Below, in pieces: positions 1 to 7,630 of a stretch of DNA of 64,000 bases (position 1 is the stretch's first letter; every line of letters begins with the position of its first letter). The notes below the pieces were generated by a model that saw only the letters and a list, made by a program, of their open reading frames with translations, did no database searches and was not told the DNA's origin. This DNA is from Streptomyces koelreuteriae (GTDB taxonomy: Bacteria; Actinomycetota; Actinomycetes; Streptomycetales; Streptomycetaceae), in the NCBI RefSeq assembly GCF_018604545.1, contig NZ_CP075896.1:5766001-5830000 (forward strand). The letters run 5' to 3'. Both the position numbers and the translations under genes were made by a program.

Positions 1-620
1 AGGAGAAGCTCTCCCACTACTCCAAGCGCACCGCCGACATCGAGTACCGCTTCCAGTTCGGCGGCAGTGAGTGGGGCGAGCTCGAGGGCGTCGCCAACCG
101 CACCGACTACGACCTCGGCGCCCACTCCAAGGCCTCCGGCCAGGACCTCACCTACTTCGACCAGGAAGCCGGCGAGCGCTGGACGCCGTACGTCATCGAG
201 CCCGCGGCCGGTGTCGGCCGCGCGATGCTGGCGTTCCTCCTGGACGCCTACGTCGAGGACGAGGCGCCCAACGCCAAGGGCAAGATGGAGAAGCGCACGG
301 TGCTGCGCCTCGACCACCGTCTCGCGCCGGTCAAGGTCGCGGTGCTCCCGCTGTCCCGGAACCCGGAGCTGTCCCCGAAGGCCAAGGGCCTCGCCCAGGC
401 GCTGCGCCAGAACTGGAACATCGACTTCGACGACGCCGGCGCCATCGGCCGCCGCTACCGTCGCCAGGACGAGATCGGTACGCCGTTCTGTGTGACCGTC
501 GACTTCGACACGCTCGAGGACAACGCGGTCACCGTCCGCGAGCGTGACTCGATGAAGCAGGAGCGGGTGTCCCTCGACCAGATCGAGGGCTACCTGGCGT
601 CCCGCCTGATCGGCTGCTGA
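1..620 (+). CDS. glyS: Glycyl-tRNA synthetase, C-terminal part (5' end outside window)
   Basis: These are the last 205 residues of a class II glycyl-tRNA synthetase of the single-chain dimeric type, which charges tRNA-Gly in the cytoplasm. The segment carries the motif 3 region (PAAGVGRAM followed by a hydrophobic helix, around residue 67 of the visible part). The HGTP-type anticodon-binding domain follows, from about RLDHRLAPVKVAVLPL to the C-terminus at ASRLIGC. The reading frame is open from the first bases of the window, so the gene is partial only because of the window edge. A hairpin terminator follows the stop and the next gene is convergent. I see no damage. The assignment is firm; the start cannot be judged. 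Confidence 0.95.
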   Translation, partial: EKLSHYSKRTADIEYRFQFGGSEWGELEGVANRTDYDLGAHSKASGQDLTYFDQEAGERWTPYVIEPAAGVGRAMLAFLLDAYVEDEAPNAKGKMEKRTVLRLDHRLAPVKVAVLPLSRNPELSPKAKGLAQALRQNWNIDFDDAGAIGRRYRRQDEIGTPFCVTVDFDTLEDNAVTVRERDSMKQERVSLDQIEGYLASRLIGC

Positions 621-641
621 TCGCCTTCCGCCTGTACGCCT

Positions 642-673
642 GTGCCGGGTTCCTCTTCGGAGGGGCCCGGCAC
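642..673. terminator. Hairpin terminator between convergent genes
   Basis: GTGCCGGG pairs with CCCGGCAC, and a second stem (CCTC-TTCG-GAGG) stacks on top. The hairpin lies 22 bp after the glyS stop and 9 bp before the stop of the opposing gene, so it could end transcription from both sides. There is no U-tract, as is usual in Streptomyces. Confidence 0.65.
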
Positions 674-681
674 CGTCGCGT

Positions 682-1785
682 TCACAGGTCCAGGTCCGCG
701 TAGACGGCCGCGTGGTCCGAGGCGCGGTTCCACTTCGAGGTGACCGTGTCGAAGGACTTGACGGTGGACGGCGCCCAGATGCCGCGCCGTTCGACCTCCA
801 CGTGCTGCACCTGCTCCCAGAGCGGCGGCGGCAGCATCAGGTAGTCGAGCTTCTGGCTCTCGCTCGTCCCCGTCCCGTGGGTGCCCGGGGCGCCCCGGTA
901 GTCCGGGTGGCTCATCACGTCCCGCAGCCCGGTGCCGAGCAGGGCCCGGATCGCCTCGCTGCCCGGTTCGTCGTTGAGGTCCCCGGCGACCACGACGTAC
1001 GCGGAACGCTCCAGGGCTGCCTGGTAGATCGACGCCACACGCCGGGCCTGGGCCGTGCGCAGTTCCGGGTCGTCGCCGCTCTGGCTCTTGAGATGGTTGC
1101 CGAGCACCCACAGCGGCGTGGCGCCGAGCTGGATCTCGTACTCGGGGCAGTCCCGGCTGAACAGATACGCGCCCGGGCGGTCCGGGTCGGGGTCGAAGAC
1201 GTGGGACCTCATGGACGTGATCGGGTGGCGGCTGAGGATCCCGACGTCGATGCCGCGCGGGTCGTTGCCGTCGATCACCATGTCGTAGGGGTACGGCGTC
1301 TTCTTCAGGTCGCCGCCCAGCACCTGCTCGTTGAAGCGGCGCAGGGTCGTGCGGTCCTCCACCTCCACCGTGAGCAGGATGTCGGCGTCGACCTCGGCGA
1401 TCACCCGGCCCGTGTTGTGCACGGACTCCCAGTCGAGGTCGTCACGGACCAGCTCCACCCAGCCGGTCCAGCCCGAGCGGCCCTTGGCGACGATGTCGAA
1501 CACGACGTTCTCGCCGCTGCCCCGCGTCTTGAACAGCGTGCCCTGGCCGCGGGTCTCGTTGACGAAGAACGGCCTGTCCTTGCGTGAGTCGTGCGCCCGG
1601 TGCTTCTTCAGGAGCGCGGCGACGCGGCTCTTGGTGTCGTCGTCGTAGGTGGGCTTCTCCAGGAGGGAGATCAGCTCGGCGTAGTCGTCGAGGATCTCGC
1701 GGCGCTGCTTGTCGCCCGGGATGCGGAAGACCTTGGGGCGGCGGAAGAGGTTCTCCGTGTTGAAGGTGGCGATACGGATCGTCAT
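682..1785 (-). CDS. Endonuclease/exonuclease/phosphatase (EEP) family protein
   Basis: A 367-residue member of the EEP (DNase I-like) fold family, metal-dependent hydrolases that cut DNA or phosphoester substrates. Visible motifs are ATFNTENLF at the N-terminus (the metal-binding Asn/Glu strand), GNHLKSQSGD and VAGDLNDEPGS in the middle, and ASDHAAVYADL at the C-terminus with the final Asp-His pair. I see no signal peptide, so it is probably cytoplasmic. The ATG chosen has a GAGGGAG ribosome site about 6 nt upstream; the frame stays open far upstream but that extension is only the antisense of the next gene. The substrate cannot be told from sequence alone. Confidence 0.85.
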   Translation of the reverse strand: MTIRIATFNTENLFRRPKVFRIPGDKQRREILDDYAELISLLEKPTYDDDTKSRVAALLKKHRAHDSRKDRPFFVNETRGQGTLFKTRGSGENVVFDIVAKGRSGWTGWVELVRDDLDWESVHNTGRVIAEVDADILLTVEVEDRTTLRRFNEQVLGGDLKKTPYPYDMVIDGNDPRGIDVGILSRHPITSMRSHVFDPDPDRPGAYLFSRDCPEYEIQLGATPLWVLGNHLKSQSGDDPELRTAQARRVASIYQAALERSAYVVVAGDLNDEPGSEAIRALLGTGLRDVMSHPDYRGAPGTHGTGTSESQKLDYLMLPPPLWEQVQHVEVERRGIWAPSTVKSFDTVTSKWNRASDHAAVYADLDL

Positions 1786-1986
1786 GGCGCGCTCCCTCGG
1801 GCGGCGCAGGAGTTCGCGCGGCCGGTGGGCGGGCGCCGCCGGGAGACCACCCGTCGACCCTTCCATTCTCGGGGCGGGTGGGAACGGTGTCGACTGCGGT
1901 GGCCGCTGTGACGCGGTGGATTGGTACCTCTGCGGCGGGGCCGATTGGACCTGTTCCCCGGGGCGGGCCGGGCCCAGGGTGGGCGC

Positions 1987-2598
1987 ATGAGTATCGCGTT
2001 CCTGCTGACCACCCTGGTCGTCGTCGCCACGCCCGGTACCGGTGTCGTCTACACCCTCGCCGCCGCGCTGTCCCGTGGGCGGCGGGCCGGTGTTGTCGCC
2101 GCGTTCGGGTGCGCGCTCGGGATCGTGCCGCATGTGCTGGCCACGGTGACCGGGCTTGCCGCGCTGCTGAATGCCAGTGCCGCTGCCTTCCAGGTCCTCA
2201 AGTACGCCGGTGTCGCCTATCTCCTCTACATGGCGTGGGCGACCGTGCGAGACAAGGACGCGATCGCCGTCGAGGAGGGCACCACCCCTGACTCGGCGCG
2301 GCACGTGATCGTCCGGGCCGTGCTGATCAACATCCTCAACCCGAAGCTGACGATCTTCTTCTTCGCGTTCTTGCCGCAGTTCGTGAGCCCGCACGAACCG
2401 CACGCGCTGACGCGGATGCTGGCGCTGAGCGGGGTGTTCATGCTGGCGACGTTCCTGGTCTTCGCGGCGTACGGCGTTCTGGCCGCGTCCGTGCGCAGCC
2501 ACGTCACCTCCCGGCCGAGGGTGATGGCGTGGCTGCGGCGGGGCTTCGCCGGGTCGTTCGTGGCACTGGGGGCGAAGCTGGCGTTCACGGCGCGGTAG
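1987..2598 (+). CDS. LysE/RhtB-family amino acid exporter
   Basis: A 203-residue membrane protein of the LysE superfamily, which exports amino acids or related small molecules across the cytoplasmic membrane. It starts with the family's typical first helix and signature (FLLTTLVVVATPGTGVVYTLAAALSRG) and has further hydrophobic segments, including LINILNPKLTIFFFAFLPQF, the usual second signature, and a C-terminal helix ending in FVALGAKLAF. The length is normal. It is divergent from the EEP gene across about 200 bp, so it is probably transcribed alone. An in-frame upstream GTG exists, but the ATG matches the family start. The substrate is unknown. Confidence 0.85.
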   Translation: MSIAFLLTTLVVVATPGTGVVYTLAAALSRGRRAGVVAAFGCALGIVPHVLATVTGLAALLNASAAAFQVLKYAGVAYLLYMAWATVRDKDAIAVEEGTTPDSARHVIVRAVLINILNPKLTIFFFAFLPQFVSPHEPHALTRMLALSGVFMLATFLVFAAYGVLAASVRSHVTSRPRVMAWLRRGFAGSFVALGAKLAFTAR

Positions 2599-2631
2599 GC
2601 GGCGGCCGGGGCCGGGCTGGAAGACGGCTGG

Positions 2632-2673
2632 GTGACAAGCATGAGGTGACAAGCATGAGGTGACAAGCATGAG
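2632..2673. repeat. Three perfect 14-bp tandem repeats upstream of the aldo/keto reductase
   Basis: The unit GTGACAAGCATGAG occurs three times in direct tandem without a mismatch, directly next to the palindrome in front of the aldo/keto reductase. It lies between the lysE stop and that gene's promoter region. Confidence 0.85.
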
Positions 2674-2697
2674 CTGACAGATATTGAAATCTGTCAG
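2674..2697. promoter_or_regulatory. Palindromic operator, probably for the adjacent TetR regulator
   Basis: CTGACAGAT and ATCTGTCAG form perfect 9-bp arms around a 6-bp centre, followed at once by a further half-site, CTGTCA. It lies 22 bp before the start of the aldo/keto reductase, whose downstream neighbour encodes a TetR repressor. Autoregulation of this two-gene unit is the simplest reading. The regulator assignment is inference. Confidence 0.6.
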
Positions 2698-2719
2698 CTG
2701 TCATGGCAGGGTGGTGGGC

Positions 2720-3724
2720 ATGACGATGCGAACCCGACCCCTCGGAACCACCGGCCCCCAGGTCTCCGCCCTCGGTCTCGGCTGTATGGGCATGTCCGCG
2801 CTGTACGGCGAGGCGGACCGGGCCGAATCCATCGCGACCCTGCACGCGGCGCTCGAAGCGGGCGTCACCCTGCTGGACACCGGCGACTTCTACGGCATGG
2901 GTCACAACGAACTGCTGATCGGCGAGGCCATGCGCGCGGCCCCCGCGGCCCGGCGTGAACAGGCGCTGGTCAGCGTGAAGTTCGGCGCCCTGCGCGACCC
3001 GGACGGCGGCTGGTCCGGCTACGACGGCCGGCCCGCCGCCGTGAAGAACTTCGCCGCGTACTCCCTCCAGCGGCTCGGCGTCGACCACATCGACGTCTAC
3101 CGCATCGCCCGCCTCGACCCGGACGTGCCGATCGAGGAGACGGTCGGCGCGATCGCGGAACTCGTCGAGAAGGGCCATGTGCGGCACATCGGCCTGAGCG
3201 AGGTCGGCGCCGAGACCATCCGCCGGGCCGCCGCCACCGCGCCGATCTCCGACCTCCAGATCGAGTACTCCCTCATATCGCGCGGCATCGAGGACGAGAT
3301 CCTGCCGGCCACGCGTGAGCTGGGCATCGGGATCACGGCCTACGGGGTGCTCTCCCGGGGCCTGATATCGGGCCACTTCACCGCCGACCGGCAGCTCGGC
3401 GCGGGCGACTTCCGGGCGATGTCGCCGCGCTTCCAGGGCGAGAACCTCCGGCACAACCTGGACCTCGTCGAGGCGCTGCGGAAGATCGCCGAGCAGAAGG
3501 GCGCGAGCGTCGCGCAGATCGCCATCGCCTGGGTGCTCTCCCGGGGTGAGGACATCGTGCCGCTGGTCGGCGCCCGCCGCCGCGACCGGCTCACGGAGGC
3601 GCTGGGAGCGCTGGAGGTGACGCTGGACGCGGCCGACCTGGCGGCGATGGAGGAGGCCGTACCGGCCGGTGCCGCCGCCGGTGACCGCTATCCGGCGGCC
3701 CAGATGGCGCACCTCGAGAGCTGA
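2720..3724 (+). CDS. Aldo/keto reductase
   Basis: A 334-residue NADPH-dependent aldo/keto reductase (TIM barrel, cytoplasmic), a family that reduces aldehydes and ketones. The N-terminus RTRPLGTTGPQVSALGLGCMGMS is typical. Tetrad positions Asp53 (LLDTGDFYG), Tyr58 and Lys87 (VSVKFG) are present, but the fourth residue, normally His in a Y-x-x-H-R-x-D-P context, is Ala130 (YRIARLDP). This changed position is seen directly; its effect on catalysis is uncertain. The ATG at the end of a GGTGGTGGGC stretch is chosen over an upstream in-frame TTG that lies inside the operator. A TetR gene follows 25 bp downstream and is probably cotranscribed. Confidence 0.88.
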   Translation: MTMRTRPLGTTGPQVSALGLGCMGMSALYGEADRAESIATLHAALEAGVTLLDTGDFYGMGHNELLIGEAMRAAPAARREQALVSVKFGALRDPDGGWSGYDGRPAAVKNFAAYSLQRLGVDHIDVYRIARLDPDVPIEETVGAIAELVEKGHVRHIGLSEVGAETIRRAAATAPISDLQIEYSLISRGIEDEILPATRELGIGITAYGVLSRGLISGHFTADRQLGAGDFRAMSPRFQGENLRHNLDLVEALRKIAEQKGASVAQIAIAWVLSRGEDIVPLVGARRRDRLTEALGALEVTLDAADLAAMEEAVPAGAAAGDRYPAAQMAHLES

Positions 3725-3749
3725 ACCGGGCTGCGGGTACGGTCAGGGC

Positions 3750-4352
3750 ATGGCACCGACCAGCGAGACCCTGACCGCCGAGCGCATCCTCGAGGCCACC
3801 GAGGAGGTGCTGCGGCGGCACGGCCCGGCCAAGGCCACCGTCGTGGACGTCGCCCGGGCGCTGGGCGTCAGCCACGGCAGCGTCTACCGCCACTTCCGCA
3901 CCAAGGCGGCGCTGCGCGAGGCGGTCACCAAGCGCTGGCTGGACCGCACGTCCGGGGAGCTGTCCGGCATCGTCACCGGCGACACCGCCCCGGAGGCCCG
4001 GCTGCGGGACTGGCTCGCCGCGCTCTTCGCCGCGAAGCGCCGCAAGGCGGGCGAGGACCCGGAGCTGTTCGCCACGTACATGGTCCTCACGGACGAGGCC
4101 GGCACAGCGGTCGGCGACCACATCACCGACCTCACCGCCCAACTGGCCCGCATCATCCAGTCCGGCGTGGAGACCGGCAGCTTCACCACCCCCGACCCGC
4201 AGGCCTCGGCCCGCGCGGTGTTCCAGGCGACGGGGCGGTTCCATGACCCCTGCTACGCGCGGGAGTGGGAAGAGCCGGGCGCCGAGACCGACTTCGAGGC
4301 GGTCGTCGAGCTGACGGTGCGGGGCCTGCGCAGCGCCGAGCCCACGCCTTAG
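3750..4352 (+). CDS. TetR-family transcriptional regulator
   Basis: A 200-residue TetR-type repressor. The helix-turn-helix lies at about residues 10-55 (ERILEATEEVLRRHG, then VVDVARALGVSHGSVYRHFRTKAAL), followed by an all-helical ligand-binding and dimer domain. It lies 25 bp behind the aldo/keto reductase in the same orientation. Its likely operator is the CTGACAGAT/ATCTGTCAG palindrome upstream of that gene, so it probably represses both. The inducer may be the reductase substrate; that is inference. The start is the ATG giving a normal TetR N-terminus, with no strong ribosome site visible (GGTCAGGGC). Confidence 0.88.
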   Translation: MAPTSETLTAERILEATEEVLRRHGPAKATVVDVARALGVSHGSVYRHFRTKAALREAVTKRWLDRTSGELSGIVTGDTAPEARLRDWLAALFAAKRRKAGEDPELFATYMVLTDEAGTAVGDHITDLTAQLARIIQSGVETGSFTTPDPQASARAVFQATGRFHDPCYAREWEEPGAETDFEAVVELTVRGLRSAEPTP

Positions 4353-4430
4353 GGACGCACCTGCCCGAACGAAAGCGGCCGCTGCTCCGTCGACATTCAT
4401 GAGGCCGGGCCACAGGACGGGGAGATCCAG

Positions 4431-4838
4431 GTGACAGCGGTGACGTCGATCGGGCGGAGCGTCAAGAGAGCGCTGGCGGCGGGGGTGATCGTCGTGGCGT
4501 CCGCGGCGTCCGCCGGATGCGCGTCGTCGGAGGACGGTGAGTCCCAGGCGTCCTGCGCGTTCGTCGTCGAGTACGACAAGCGCCTGTACTCGAGCGTGGC
4601 CAACGTCGATTTCGAGGTCGGCAGAAAGCTGGGACCGGCCGTCCTGCCGCCGTGCGACGACACGCCGAACTCCGGGAGCGCCCCGGAGTCTCCGGGCTCG
4701 ACGGTCGTCTACGCGATCGAAGGAGTGGACCCCGCCATCGCCATCGCCAGGGAGGGCGCGCCCGAAGGCGTCCTCCTCGTCGCCGGCACAGGCAACGACC
4801 TGCCTCCCGAGATCAAGAAGCTCCTCAAAGGTTCCTGA
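4431..4838 (+). CDS. Small secreted lipoprotein, unknown function (DUF6281-like)
   Basis: A 135-residue protein with a lipoprotein signal peptide: basic start, hydrophobic core ALAAGVIVVASAASA, and a lipobox ASAGC with the acylated Cys at about residue 30. The mature part starts SSEDGESQASCAFVVEYDKRLYSS, resembling the small Streptomyces lipoproteins grouped as DUF6281; that match is from memory and not certain. It should be anchored on the outer face of the membrane. It starts with GTG behind GGGGAGA. Its 3' end overlaps the convergent small gene by 14 bp. No enzymatic motif is seen. Confidence 0.75.
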   Translation: MTAVTSIGRSVKRALAAGVIVVASAASAGCASSEDGESQASCAFVVEYDKRLYSSVANVDFEVGRKLGPAVLPPCDDTPNSGSAPESPGSTVVYAIEGVDPAIAIAREGAPEGVLLVAGTGNDLPPEIKKLLKGS

Positions 4839-5067
4839 CGCCTCCGCGCCTCTCGGTGATCACGCCGCCCGTCGGGTCCACGGTGGCCTGATGAGCCTCC
4901 GCCAGATGTTCCTCCGCCTTCAGCCAGGGCAGGAACTGCGCGCCTCTGCGCCAGCCGCAGGTGTCGCATCTGATCGTGCGCTGCATACCCGTGCGCCGCA
5001 CCCGCACCACATGCTCACGCCCGTGCTGATCCCATCGGCTGACCTTGCTCGTGTCGATCTGCGCCAT
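4825..5067 (-). CDS. Small Cys2His2 zinc-finger-like protein
   Basis: An 80-residue protein starting MAQIDTSKVSRWDQHG behind a strong GGAGGC ribosome site. It has a Cys-x2-Cys pair (CDTCGW, around residue 39) and a later His-x4-His pair (HLAEAHQ), the layout of a small zinc finger. The function is unknown; nucleic-acid or protein binding is plausible. It lies downstream of the caspase gene in the same direction but is separated by 185 bp holding a hairpin, so cotranscription is uncertain. An upstream in-frame ATG exists, but the chosen one has the clear ribosome site. Confidence 0.6.
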   Translation of the reverse strand: MAQIDTSKVSRWDQHGREHVVRVRRTGMQRTIRCDTCGWRRGAQFLPWLKAEEHLAEAHQATVDPTGGVITERRGGVRNL

Positions 5068-5209
5068 AACGCCTCCCGCGTCCAGGAATCCGGCGGAGCC
5101 GGTCTGCTCGCAGTAAGGAGTGTGCGGCAAGACCAACATCAACAGGGTTTCCCCGGATGCGAGTTATCAGGCTGTGAGATGACGACCTGGGGGAGCGGAA
5201 GGCAGGCTC

Positions 5210-5249
5210 AGCTGTGTCAGATGCCGTGATCTGTGACGGTGACACAGCT
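5210..5249 (-). terminator. Long inverted repeat after the caspase gene
   Basis: AGCTGTGTCA and TGACACAGCT are perfect 10-bp arms separated by 20 bp, starting 2 bp after the caspase stop. A terminator for the caspase operon is the likeliest role; an operator for the small downstream gene is the alternative. Confidence 0.55.
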
Positions 5250-5251
5250 CC

Positions 5252-7042
5252 TCACCAATGCCCGCTGCCCACCAGGTAGGTGATGCCCGCGAGGACGGCC
5301 AGGGTCAGGGTCGGGATCGCCAGGCCCTTGGCGACCGCGGTCAGGGTGCGCGTGCCGCTTGTCGCCTTGCTTGTGTAGTGCTCTTGCCGTGCTCCCAGTT
5401 CGTGCCGGGCGAACGCGCCGGTGACCAGTGCCATCGCGCCGGTGATCAGGCAGACGATGAGCGGGGTGAGGGCTCCGTGGTCGCGGATGTCGTCCTCGAC
5501 GTTGCCGGTCGGCCCTGCGTCGCCCCGGGCCATGACGGCCGCCACCGCCGCTTGGAGGGCCAGTACGAGCGTGATGACGGACGTGGCGGCGAGGGCGAGG
5601 GCCGCGCCGGCGAGGGTGGGCGCGCGGTGGGACGGGGAGGGCTGGTGAGTCGTGCGCTCGGGCGGCTTCTTGGGGCGGGACGGGATGCGTGCGGGCTCGG
5701 TGGTGACCGTCTCCCGTTTGGCGTGCGATTGCCGCGTCGGCGCCGTGGAGCCGTTCGAGGGCGGCCGGGCATTGCGCTCGGATACCGGGTCCACCACCGC
5801 CTCGACGTGGATCACCGCCTCGTCCGCCACACCCTTCAGCACGATGGCGCCGGACCGATGCCCCGCCGTCGTCGTGTCGACGTGGACCTCCAGGCCCGTC
5901 GGGGTCGGATCGACCCGTAGCCACGTCTGTTGGGGCTGGGCCACGCAGTGACGGGCCAGGGGTGGGCCGTACAGGGTCACGGGCTGCTTCCGCGGGGGCG
6001 AGCCCTGTGGCGCTCGGCCGAAGTCCAGGTGGCGCGGGGACGGTGCCAGGTGGATCTCGCTCAGGGCCTCGGACGCCAGCTCGGCGATCGGCTGGATGTC
6101 GTTGCGCGCGACCTCCTCCAAGTGCTGACGCGCCCCTTCCGCCATGGGCAGCTCCTTGCGCCGCAGTCGTTTGCGCAACTCCGTCACGGCGCCCTGCCGG
6201 GTGAGGAATTCCTCGCTGTTCATGGCCGCCTGCAGGGAGGGCGGCGAGGGAACAGCGACTATCTTGATGCGGCCGCGCCGGCTGTGTGCCAGATGCAGCT
6301 CCCCGCGCAGCTCCGCCGCCTTCTTCGGCGTCTGATGGGGGTTCTGCTCCTGTACCTGCCGGTAGACGTACTCGTACAGGTCGTCGAGGGACACGTTCCC
6401 GTCCGCGTCGAGGTCGGCCTCGCCGGTCTGCAGGCCCTCGACGACCGCGTGGGTGAACAGCGAAGGCCGGGGAGCGGAGTTCTCGGCGAGTTGGCTGCCC
6501 TCGAAGGCGTACTCCATGGAGTCGGACGCGGTGATGACGGCCCAGCCCCGCCCCGTGGCCGGCTCGCCCTTCGCGAACGACTCGAGGGCGTTGATCTCAC
6601 CGGAGGAGCGCACCGAGGTCGAGCCCCGGGAGAAGGCCCCGCCGTAGCAGCAGTCCAGGAACAGGACGGTGCGGCCCGCCCGGGTGCCGTACATGCAACC
6701 CCGGACGAACTGGGAGGGGACGGCCGTGGCGGCCAGCAGCGGGGGCTCGGTGTCGCTCGCGGCCAAGTACAGTTCGCCGGACTCGCTCTTGAGGCCGTGG
6801 CAGGAGAAGTGCAGCAGGAGCGTGTCGGCCCGGTCGCGCTCGTTGAAGAAGCCCTGGATGCGCCTGCGCATGAGGTCGGCCGACGCGTTGTGCACGACCT
6901 CCACCTCGAAGTCGCCGATCTGCGGATCGTGCAGCACCCTTTCGAGGGCGGCGGCGTCCTGGGCGGGTGCCTTGAGCTTCTTGAGTCCCTGGTCGTCGTA
7001 CCGGTCGTTGGCGATGATCAGCGCGTGTCTGGAGTCCGTCAT
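5252..7042 (-). CDS. Caspase-family peptidase with C-terminal membrane segments
   Basis: A 596-residue protein whose first 250 residues form a caspase-like (orthocaspase) peptidase. It starts HALIIANDRYDD, has the catalytic His82 in LLLHFSCHG and the catalytic Cys at 131-132 in VLFLDCCYGG, and an acidic EF-hand-like loop DLDADGNVSLDDLYEYV (210-225). A helical middle region (about 270-330), a beta-rich stretch with HCVAQPQQTWLRVDPTPTG, and a Pro/Thr-rich linker follow. Three hydrophobic segments near 480-510, 530-550 and 575-595 should anchor it in the membrane. The start overlaps the stop of the upstream EACC1 gene (ATGA), so the two are translationally coupled. Family knowledge (Aravind group conflict-system surveys) links caspases with EACC proteins to defence or programmed death. 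That role is inferred here. Confidence 0.88.
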   Translation of the reverse strand: MTDSRHALIIANDRYDDQGLKKLKAPAQDAAALERVLHDPQIGDFEVEVVHNASADLMRRRIQGFFNERDRADTLLLHFSCHGLKSESGELYLAASDTEPPLLAATAVPSQFVRGCMYGTRAGRTVLFLDCCYGGAFSRGSTSVRSSGEINALESFAKGEPATGRGWAVITASDSMEYAFEGSQLAENSAPRPSLFTHAVVEGLQTGEADLDADGNVSLDDLYEYVYRQVQEQNPHQTPKKAAELRGELHLAHSRRGRIKIVAVPSPPSLQAAMNSEEFLTRQGAVTELRKRLRRKELPMAEGARQHLEEVARNDIQPIAELASEALSEIHLAPSPRHLDFGRAPQGSPPRKQPVTLYGPPLARHCVAQPQQTWLRVDPTPTGLEVHVDTTTAGHRSGAIVLKGVADEAVIHVEAVVDPVSERNARPPSNGSTAPTRQSHAKRETVTTEPARIPSRPKKPPERTTHQPSPSHRAPTLAGAALALAATSVITLVLALQAAVAAVMARGDAGPTGNVEDDIRDHGALTPLIVCLITGAMALVTGAFARHELGARQEHYTSKATSGTRTLTAVAKGLAIPTLTLAVLAGITYLVGSGHW

Positions 7043-7431
7043 TGGTCGGCTCCGGCCGGGGAATGGCGCTGGACGAAGATCTTGAACGCCTCCGCGACCT
7101 GATCGTCGGTCGCCTCGGACAGCTCCAGGACGTCGTCGCCCATCTGCAGACGCATGGACTGGTGTGTGTCATGGCGCCTGCCCATCCACGACCGGATCAC
7201 GGTCATCACCTGGCTCAGGGCGGTCGCCGAGCTGCCCAGGGTCACCAGCAGCGCACCGATCTGGGTGACGTCCACGGCCCGCGCTCCGGGCGGGACCTCC
7301 CCGCCGGGCAGCGTGGTGACATCGTCCACGTCGAGTTCGAGCAGTTCCTCGCGCAGATAGCCGGTCAGCTCCGCGACACGTTCGGCTTCCGCGTCCTCCT
7401 CGGCGAGGAGGATGTGCAGGGTGTTGTCCAC
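7039..7431 (-). CDS. EACC1-like protein (effector-associated constant component)
   Basis: A 130-residue protein with the layout of EACC1: a short helical N-terminal part (LTGYLREELLELDVDDV), a Pro/Gly turn (LPGGEVPPGARAVD), a hydrophobic helix region (IGALLVTLGSSATALSQVMTVIRSWMG, about 58-84), then strands and a last helix (MRLQMGDDVLELSEATDDQVAEAFKIF). In actinobacteria this small protein accompanies different effectors, caspases among them, in NTP-dependent or caspase conflict systems. It starts with GTG behind AAAGGGGC. Its stop overlaps the caspase start by 4 bp, which marks it as the first gene of a two-gene operon. Its biochemical role is not established. Confidence 0.75.
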   Translation of the reverse strand: MDNTLHILLAEEDAEAERVAELTGYLREELLELDVDDVTTLPGGEVPPGARAVDVTQIGALLVTLGSSATALSQVMTVIRSWMGRRHDTHQSMRLQMGDDVLELSEATDDQVAEAFKIFVQRHSPAGADQ

Positions 7432-7630
7432 CGGCCCAGCCCCTTTGTTCGCAACGGTCGGGGCGGCGCAGAGTCGGAGTATCGGCGGGCTCTACGTCCT
7501 CACTTACAGTTTCTGCTGCTCAGAGCGGGGCGGCAAGTCGCCGACGGCGGAATGCGTTTCATGGTTCAACCGTCCGGAGCCCCGCCTAACCGCCGTGGAT
7601 TCGCTCAGTGTTGCCGCACGGGCTACGAGG

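Noticed and set aside
1786..2670. N-terminal extension of the EEP-family protein
   Set aside because: It is antisense of lysE; the chosen ATG has a ribosome site and starts the conserved domain.
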